Source: a bacterium (GTDB taxonomy: Bacteria > Margulisbacteria > Marinamargulisbacteria > SXXA01). From it: a stretch of 18,328 bases of DNA. Below the pieces are notes generated by a model. It did not search any database and was not told the origin of the DNA. It worked only from the letters and a program-made list of their open reading frames with translations. Positions 14,396 through 18,328 of this stretch are shown here, piece after piece. The first letter of the stretch is position 1; every line of letters begins with the position of its first letter. The position numbers were made by a program, and so were the translations under genes. The stretch spans positions 1-18,328 of the forward strand of contig CANNCG010000011.1 in the NCBI GenBank assembly GCA_947502965.1, read 5' to 3'.

Positions 14396-14867
14396 ATAAA
14401 AAAGCAGACCCGATTGTACCTATCTATTGGCAAAGAAGCAAGACATCCTTCAAACTGTGTTTTATTTTGGAACGGGTATTGGGCTTTATAGTACCCCAAA
14501 ACAAATTTTCGGGGTACTATCGCAAAAAACCACAGCGACCAATCTCTCAAATAACATCTATCCATGCCTACTTATGAAATCGTGCAGCACCGGCACTGTT
14601 TTGACGTGATTACCGGCAATAGTTCCCTCTGCGCACTAGATATTGAGGCGTTATTCCCGTAGTTACATGAAATAGTGCTGCCCTCTGGGATCTTTGGCGT
14701 ACTGCCGCCCCAGGCAGGATGAGCTTGCCCCCAAAAAGTGGATCAGTAGAATAGATAGACTCTGGAGGACACGAATAGGGGAAAGAAACAGAAAAGTTAT
14801 AGTGCGCATATAAAGGTGCGAGTGGCGCTAGAAGCAATGAGAAGTCAAAAAAACGTTCCCTCCTGCG
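14396..14867. other. Non-coding region with hairpin and recurrent motif
   Basis: Besides the tRNA promoter, this holds TTTTGGAACGGGTATT (14465-14480), the same ending as the 140-bp repeats. Immediately after it is an inverted repeat, ATAGTACCCC (14488-14497) with GGGGTACTAT (14511-14520), extended by an AAAA/TTTT pairing. From 14564 a 32-codon frame (MPTYEIVQHRHCF onward) stops at TAG and is of unknown value. The long minus-strand frame across 14610-15005 resembles nothing I know. Nothing else is supported. Confidence 0.5.
14413..14441 (-). promoter_or_regulatory. Predicted sigma70-type promoter for tRNA-His and rmuC
   Basis: On the minus strand TTGCTT (14441-14436), a 17-bp spacer and TACAAT (14418-14413, five of six) precede the tRNA by about 18 bp. 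A purine/C-rich stretch follows the -10. With no terminator between tRNA-His and rmuC, transcripts should continue into rmuC, comF and mfd. Confidence 0.55.
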
Positions 14868-15053
14868 ATGAAGGCCTCTTTGCCGCCGGTGCAAACCTAT
14901 ACAGAGGGTGAAGCGGTGCGCCATGACCAATGGGGTACGGGGCCTATCATGCGTATCGAAGGGCAAGGGGAAAAAGCCATTTCGCATGTGTCTTTCGGGG
15001 GACATGCCAAAACGTTGATTGCCAAGTATGCGCCATTGCAGAAAATGACGTAG
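14841..15053 (+). pseudogene. UvrD/PcrA C-terminal tudor-like fragment
   Basis: From the stop at 14838 the frame encodes about 70 residues; the first ATG is 14868 (61 residues). YTEGEAVRHDQWGTGPIMRI (residues 11-30), then SHVSFGG and TLIAKYAPLQKM, line up with the end of PcrA/UvrD helicases (pattern GDRVxHxxxGxGTVxxV...VxFxxxGxKxLLxxxAPLxKx). Proline-rich sequence before it resembles the linker ahead of that domain. No helicase sequence is readable upstream in any frame and no Shine-Dalgarno precedes the ATG. I read it as a relic of a deleted uvrD-type gene; a free-standing small nucleic-acid-binding or RNA-polymerase-binding protein is the alternative. Confidence 0.55.
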
Positions 15054-15082
15054 TAGGAATGTAGATTTCTGTGTGATAATGG

Positions 15083-16294
15083 ATGATTATGGATAGACTT
15101 ACCGATGAAGAATTAGAGGTGTTGTTAGGTTCTCTCGAGTCAGATTTGGTAGAACGAAAACAATCTTTTTCTGGAGAGGTGACCAAGACTGCCAGGCAGG
15201 CTGTCTGTGCCTTTGCGAATGATTTGCCTGGACATAACAAACCGGGTGTTCTTTGTATTGGGGTCAATGACAATGGAGATCTTTCTCATTTGGAGATCAC
15301 CGATGGGCTTCTTCGTAATCTTGCGGATATAAAAACAGATGGGAATATTCTCCCTATGCCCGTCTTATTTGTAGAAAGGCGTCTATTTAAAGGTGTTCCA
15401 ATAGCGGTTGTCACCGTGTTGCCATCGGATAGCCCTCCTGTGAAGTATCAAGGGCGAATCTGGGTGCGGACAGGCCCCCGCCGTTCCATAGCCAATCAGC
15501 AAGAAGAACGTATTCTTAATGAGAAGCGGCGTTACAAAGATAGGCCTTTTGATATTTTCCCTATGCCTACGGCAAAAACAACAGACTTGTCACGGTTGGT
15601 TTTTGAAAGTGAATATTTGCACTCGGCGTTTTCGGCAGATGTCTTGGAAGCCAATGGGCGTAGCTATGAAGAGCGTTTGTCGTCTTGCAAGATGATACAG
15701 TCTCCTTCAGAAACAACGCCGACTGTTCTTGGTGTGTTAACACTTGGAAAGACCCCACAAGATTTTTTACCTGGGGCTTATATCCAGTTTTTGAAAATAG
15801 ATGGCTTAAATTTAGAAGATTTTGTGGTGGATGAAGAACCCATGATGGGGTCTTTGCGCGAAGTGCTTCACCGGGCCCAAGAAAAATTTGATGCGCATAA
15901 CAGGGTTTCTGTAGATGTTGTGAGCGAGGCTGTTCATACGAAGCATTCTCTCTATCCGCGTGCTGCCATATTCCAGATTTTATACAATGCTGTTTTTCAC
16001 CGTACTTATGAAAGCAATGCGCCTATACGGTTTTATTGGTTTCGTGACCGTATTGAAATAACAAGTCCTGGAGGACCCTATGGGAATGTGACAGTTGAAA
16101 ATTTTGGGCAGCCTGGAATTACAGATTATCGCAATCCGAATATAGGTTCTGCGCTAAAAATTTTTGGTTTTATTCAGTCGTTTGGGCGTGGTATTGCTAT
16201 TGCAAATGTAGAGTTGGCAAAAAATGGAAACCCACCTATTGAATTTAATGTAACCACGAGCCATGTTCTTGCCACCATTAGGATAGCGCACTGA
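15083..16294 (+). CDS. Schlafen-AlbA-type protein with HATPase-like C-terminal domain
   Basis: A 403-residue protein of the AlbA_2/COG2865 type. The N-terminal part (about 15-135) has the Schlafen-AlbA pattern: ESDLVERKQSF (19-29), FANDLPGHNKPGVLCIGVNDNG (44-65) and PVKYQGRIWVRTGPR (119-133). The C-terminal part (about 285-400) matches the HATPase_c_4 group: FQILYNAVFHR (297-307), RDRIEITSPGGPYG (321-334), RNPNIGSALKIFGFIQSFGRGIA (350-372). Such proteins are annotated as ATP-binding, RNA- or DNA-binding regulators; their activity is mostly unknown. No helix-turn-helix is obvious. Start could be 15083 or ATG 15089; neither has a strong Shine-Dalgarno. Its TGA overlaps the next ATG by one base. 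A+T-richer than its neighbours by hand count, with many TTT/GAT/AAT codons, suggesting transfer. Confidence 0.85.
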   Translation: MIMDRLTDEELEVLLGSLESDLVERKQSFSGEVTKTARQAVCAFANDLPGHNKPGVLCIGVNDNGDLSHLEITDGLLRNLADIKTDGNILPMPVLFVERRLFKGVPIAVVTVLPSDSPPVKYQGRIWVRTGPRRSIANQQEERILNEKRRYKDRPFDIFPMPTAKTTDLSRLVFESEYLHSAFSADVLEANGRSYEERLSSCKMIQSPSETTPTVLGVLTLGKTPQDFLPGAYIQFLKIDGLNLEDFVVDEEPMMGSLREVLHRAQEKFDAHNRVSVDVVSEAVHTKHSLYPRAAIFQILYNAVFHRTYESNAPIRFYWFRDRIEITSPGGPYGNVTVENFGQPGITDYRNPNIGSALKIFGFIQSFGRGIAIANVELAKNGNPPIEFNVTTSHVLATIRIAH

Positions 16295-17367
16295 TGGCTA
16301 CTTCTGTTTTAACTTTTTTTAACAATAAAGGTGGGGTGGGTAAAACATCGTTGTTGTACCATTTGTCTTGGATGTTTGCGGCGTTGGGGAAACGGGTGGT
16401 TGTGGTGGATATAGATCCTCAAGCCAATTTAACAGCGGCTTTTTTAGAAGAAGACCGCATTGAAAAGATATGGAATGAGGGCGATCTCAACGATACGATT
16501 TTTAAGTGTGTTGCGCCGCTGAGTGAAGTGGGTGACATTCTTGATCCGTGTTTGCAGAACATTGCGCCCAATTTATATCTTCTTCCGGGAGATGTCCGTT
16601 TGTCACGGTATGAAGATGTGCTTTCAGAGGTATGGCCAAACAGTATGGGGGATAACAATCTGTATCGGCCTATGCGAATACAGAGTTCTTTTTGGCAAGT
16701 TATGCAACGTGCGGCCATTGCTATCGATGCAGATATTGTTCTTGTAGATGTAGGTCCTCACTTGGGGGCCATTAACCGCTCAGTGTTATTGGCAACAGAT
16801 TATGTGGTCATTCCTCTGGGGGCGGATCTTTTTTCATTGCAAGGGTTAAAGAATTTGGGTCCTACCCTACATATTTGGCGCAGTGCCTGGGAGAAAAGAC
16901 TCGAAAACTGGCGCATGAGTACGGAGTCTCAAAGACATCCAACCTTTTTTCTACCTCGGGGAAACATGCAACCTATTGGCTACCTTTGCCAGCAGCATAG
17001 CGTTAGGTTGGATCGTCCTGTTAGAGCCTATGATAAGTGGGTTAACCGTATTCCCAATGTATATCGTGAGTTGGTATTGTCCTTGCCGCAAGAGTCTGTT
17101 TCTCAGAGTGAAGACCCGTATTGCATGGCGACTATTAAGCATTATCGAAGCCTTATTGCCATGGCCCAAGAGGCAAGAAAACCTATTTTTCATTTGACGT
17201 CTGCGGATGGGGCAATAGGGAGTCATGCGAATTCTGTACAGGATGCGCGGAAAGATTTTGAAATTTTAGCAAAAAAAATTGGTCATAAAACAAGCTTGTT
17301 TCAAGAAGGAATAGACCCGCTCCAAAATACAATCCCCGATGAGGGGATCCGTTCCTCAAGGATGTGA
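16294..17367 (+). CDS. ParA/Soj-like P-loop ATPase
   Basis: A 357-residue ATPase of the ParA/MinD class. It has the deviant Walker A KGGVGKTS (12-19, signature Lys12), Walker A' VVVDIDPQANLT (36-47) and Walker B IVLVDVGPHLGAINRSVL (148-165). These proteins dimerise on ATP and bind DNA or membranes. Unlike chromosomal or plasmid ParA, no ParB gene or parS-like site follows, and there is no N-terminal helix-turn-helix. The tail of about 120 residues after position 240 is not recognisable. It overlaps the AlbA-type gene by one base (TGATG), so the two are translationally coupled and probably work together. The shared low G+C supports transfer as a unit. Partition function is therefore doubtful. 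Confidence 0.9.
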   Translation: MATSVLTFFNNKGGVGKTSLLYHLSWMFAALGKRVVVVDIDPQANLTAAFLEEDRIEKIWNEGDLNDTIFKCVAPLSEVGDILDPCLQNIAPNLYLLPGDVRLSRYEDVLSEVWPNSMGDNNLYRPMRIQSSFWQVMQRAAIAIDADIVLVDVGPHLGAINRSVLLATDYVVIPLGADLFSLQGLKNLGPTLHIWRSAWEKRLENWRMSTESQRHPTFFLPRGNMQPIGYLCQQHSVRLDRPVRAYDKWVNRIPNVYRELVLSLPQESVSQSEDPYCMATIKHYRSLIAMAQEARKPIFHLTSADGAIGSHANSVQDARKDFEILAKKIGHKTSLFQEGIDPLQNTIPDEGIRSSRM

Positions 17368-17514
17368 TTTGAATTATTCCTATCCAGAAACTGGAATAGT
17401 CATCTGGAATAGAATCTAGAGAAAGGAACACTAAAATTTCATGAGTTTTCTGAAAGGGATCCTGCGAAAATGAGGGGATGAAACCGGGAGGGGAGGCCTT
17501 TCCAAGATTATAGT
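17368..17514. other. Spacer after the ParA-like gene
   Basis: No gene seen. CTGGAATAG occurs twice (17386-17394 and 17399 region), and the first copy faces an imperfect inverted CCTATCCAG just before it. At the end of the ATPase gene, ATCCCC and GGGGAT form a 6-bp hairpin, without a T run. No clear terminator. Confidence 0.4.
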
Positions 17515-17654
17515 TGTCGCGGCATGCTGTGCGAGCACGCTCCCCGGTCGGACGCGGCAAAGCCGGATCCTCCCTCAGCCACAGGCGTAGTCACCTATCA
17601 GAATAGGCTCCCGTCACGATTTGAAATCCGGGTTTCATTTTGGGATGGGTATAT
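17515..17654 (+). repeat. Dispersed 140-bp repeat, copy B
   Basis: Second copy of the block at 5701-5840, same orientation and same length. It differs by scattered substitutions and small compensating gaps, most of them in the last 60 bases. The first 74 bases differ at only one position (C to T). No target-site duplication or terminal inverted repeat is obvious, so it does not look like a classic transposon. It follows the AlbA/ParA pair and precedes the solute-binding gene. Confidence 0.9.
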
Positions 17655-17781
17655 ATTAAAATCAGTGAGCTAATTTCTTTGGCTAGATTTTGAATTCGTA
17701 TTTGAACGGGTATACCTCCTTTGCCTTTCCCCCGATTTGGTTTATTCTTTTAAAATCCAAATTATTATAGGGGACGATAGT

Positions 17782-18328
17782 ATGACATATATACATAGCC
17801 GATTGTTGGGGCTGTTTGCCATTGTGGGGTGCTGTTTCTTGTTGGGATGTGCACAGCGAAACACAGATGCGGGGGCGGAAATCCTCATTGGTGAATATGC
17901 CTCGATGACCGGTACGACCGCCACTTATGGGCAGTCTGGGCACAAGGGGACGATGTTGGCGGTGGAAGAAATCAATGCCAAGGGCGGTATTCTGGGGAAA
18001 AAAATCAAGGTATTGACCGAAGATACCCAATCCAAGCCCGAAGAAGCGGCCTCTGCGGTGAACAAACTGATCAATAAAAATCGCGTGGTAGCGGTTTTGG
18101 GTGAGTTTGCTTCCTCCCGGTCTTTGGCGGGTGCGCCGATTTGCCAGGCCAGTCGTATTCCGATGTTGAGTCCGGGATCCACAAATCCCGAGGTGACCCA
18201 AAAAGGCGACTATATTTTTCGGAATTGTTTTATTGATTCCTTTCAGGGGCAGGTGTTGGCCAAGTTTGCCTTTCATAGCCTCAAGCTTCGCAAAGTAGCG
18301 ATTTTGACCGATGTGAAAAATGACTATA
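17782..18328 (+). CDS. ABC transporter solute-binding lipoprotein (branched-chain amino-acid type), partial
   Basis: Reads open from ATG 17782 to the window edge (182 codons, 3' end missing). Residues 1-23 are a lipoprotein signal peptide: Arg7, a hydrophobic core (LLGLFAIVG) and lipobox LLGC with Cys23, so the mature protein would be lipid-anchored. ILIGEYASMTGTTATYGQSG (34-53), EEINAKGGILGKKI (60-73) and the GEFASSRSLAGAPICQ region match type 1 periplasmic-binding proteins of the Leu/Ile/Val class (Peripla_BP_6). It would capture amino acids, short amides or urea for an ABC importer whose other genes should lie to the right. AGGGGA at 17769-17774 precedes the ATG by 7 bases. The exact ligand cannot be told. 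Confidence 0.88.
   Translation, partial: MTYIHSRLLGLFAIVGCCFLLGCAQRNTDAGAEILIGEYASMTGTTATYGQSGHKGTMLAVEEINAKGGILGKKIKVLTEDTQSKPEEAASAVNKLINKNRVVAVLGEFASSRSLAGAPICQASRIPMLSPGSTNPEVTQKGDYIFRNCFIDSFQGQVLAKFAFHSLKLRKVAILTDVKNDY

Noticed and set aside
14610..15005. 131-codon minus-strand frame
   Set aside because: No recognisable domain, no Shine-Dalgarno, and it overlaps the UvrD-like fragment on the other strand.
16294..17367. Chromosome or plasmid partition locus
   Set aside because: No ParB gene and no repeated palindromic parS-like sites are visible near the ParA-like gene.
17683..18276. 197-codon minus-strand frame
   Set aside because: Antisense to the solute-binding lipoprotein gene, which has a signal peptide, lipobox and conserved domain.
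1..18328. CRISPR array or tandem repeat array
   Set aside because: No regularly spaced direct repeats were seen; the repeats present are dispersed pairs.

Overview
The window looks like chromosomal DNA of a Gram-negative bacterium, possibly a host-associated or genome-reduced proteobacterium. The evidence is a lipoprotein-type ABC solute-binding gene at the right edge, class I ribonucleotide reductase, RmuC and ComF. There are also short interspersed repeats with terminal inverted repeats and a Mfd protein that has lost large parts. I cannot name the lineage. The tRNA-His keeps an encoded G-1 paired with C73, which argues against the alphaproteobacterial groups that lost it. Lines I counted by hand in the core genes are about 50-57% G+C; three lines in the gene pair at 15083-17367 are about 37-43%.

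Layout from left to right. 304-1557 (+) is a DEAD-box RNA helicase with a DETD motif II and a strong terminator. 5638-1602 (-) is a four-gene run: xth (exonuclease III), nth (endonuclease III), ilvD (dihydroxy-acid dehydratase) and an unusual Nudix-CutA1 fusion. 5639-6309 is non-coding and holds a 140-bp dispersed repeat, a promoter and a 124-bp MITE-like element just before nrdA. 6310-10216 (+) is nrdA-nrdB. 10217-10462 holds a palindrome and a second MITE-like copy. 14395-10463 (-) appears to be one transcription unit: tRNA-His, rmuC, comF and a 746-residue 'mini-Mfd'. 14396-15053 is mostly non-coding, with the tRNA promoter, a hairpin and a small UvrD/PcrA C-terminal (tudor-like) fragment. 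15083-17367 (+) is a tightly coupled pair, a Schlafen-AlbA/HATPase-like protein and a ParA-like ATPase, the best candidate here for an uncharacterised system. 17368-17781 holds a second 140-bp repeat. 17782 to the edge is a partial periplasmic-binding lipoprotein gene.

Functionally, xth and nth are base-excision repair genes and Mfd/RmuC act on DNA and transcription damage, so much of the window is genome maintenance and nucleotide metabolism. The most interesting themes are: (1) two families of short repeats, one of which appears to sit in frame inside mfd and the other hard against nrdA and the broken 3' end of mfd; (2) a Mfd that lacks the UvrA-binding module and most of its autoinhibitory partner domain; (3) a Nudix-CutA1 fusion; (4) the AlbA/ParA pair; (5) unusual translation starts: xth predicted leaderless, rmuC starting 10 nt after a tRNA, nth starting inside a 21-bp hairpin.
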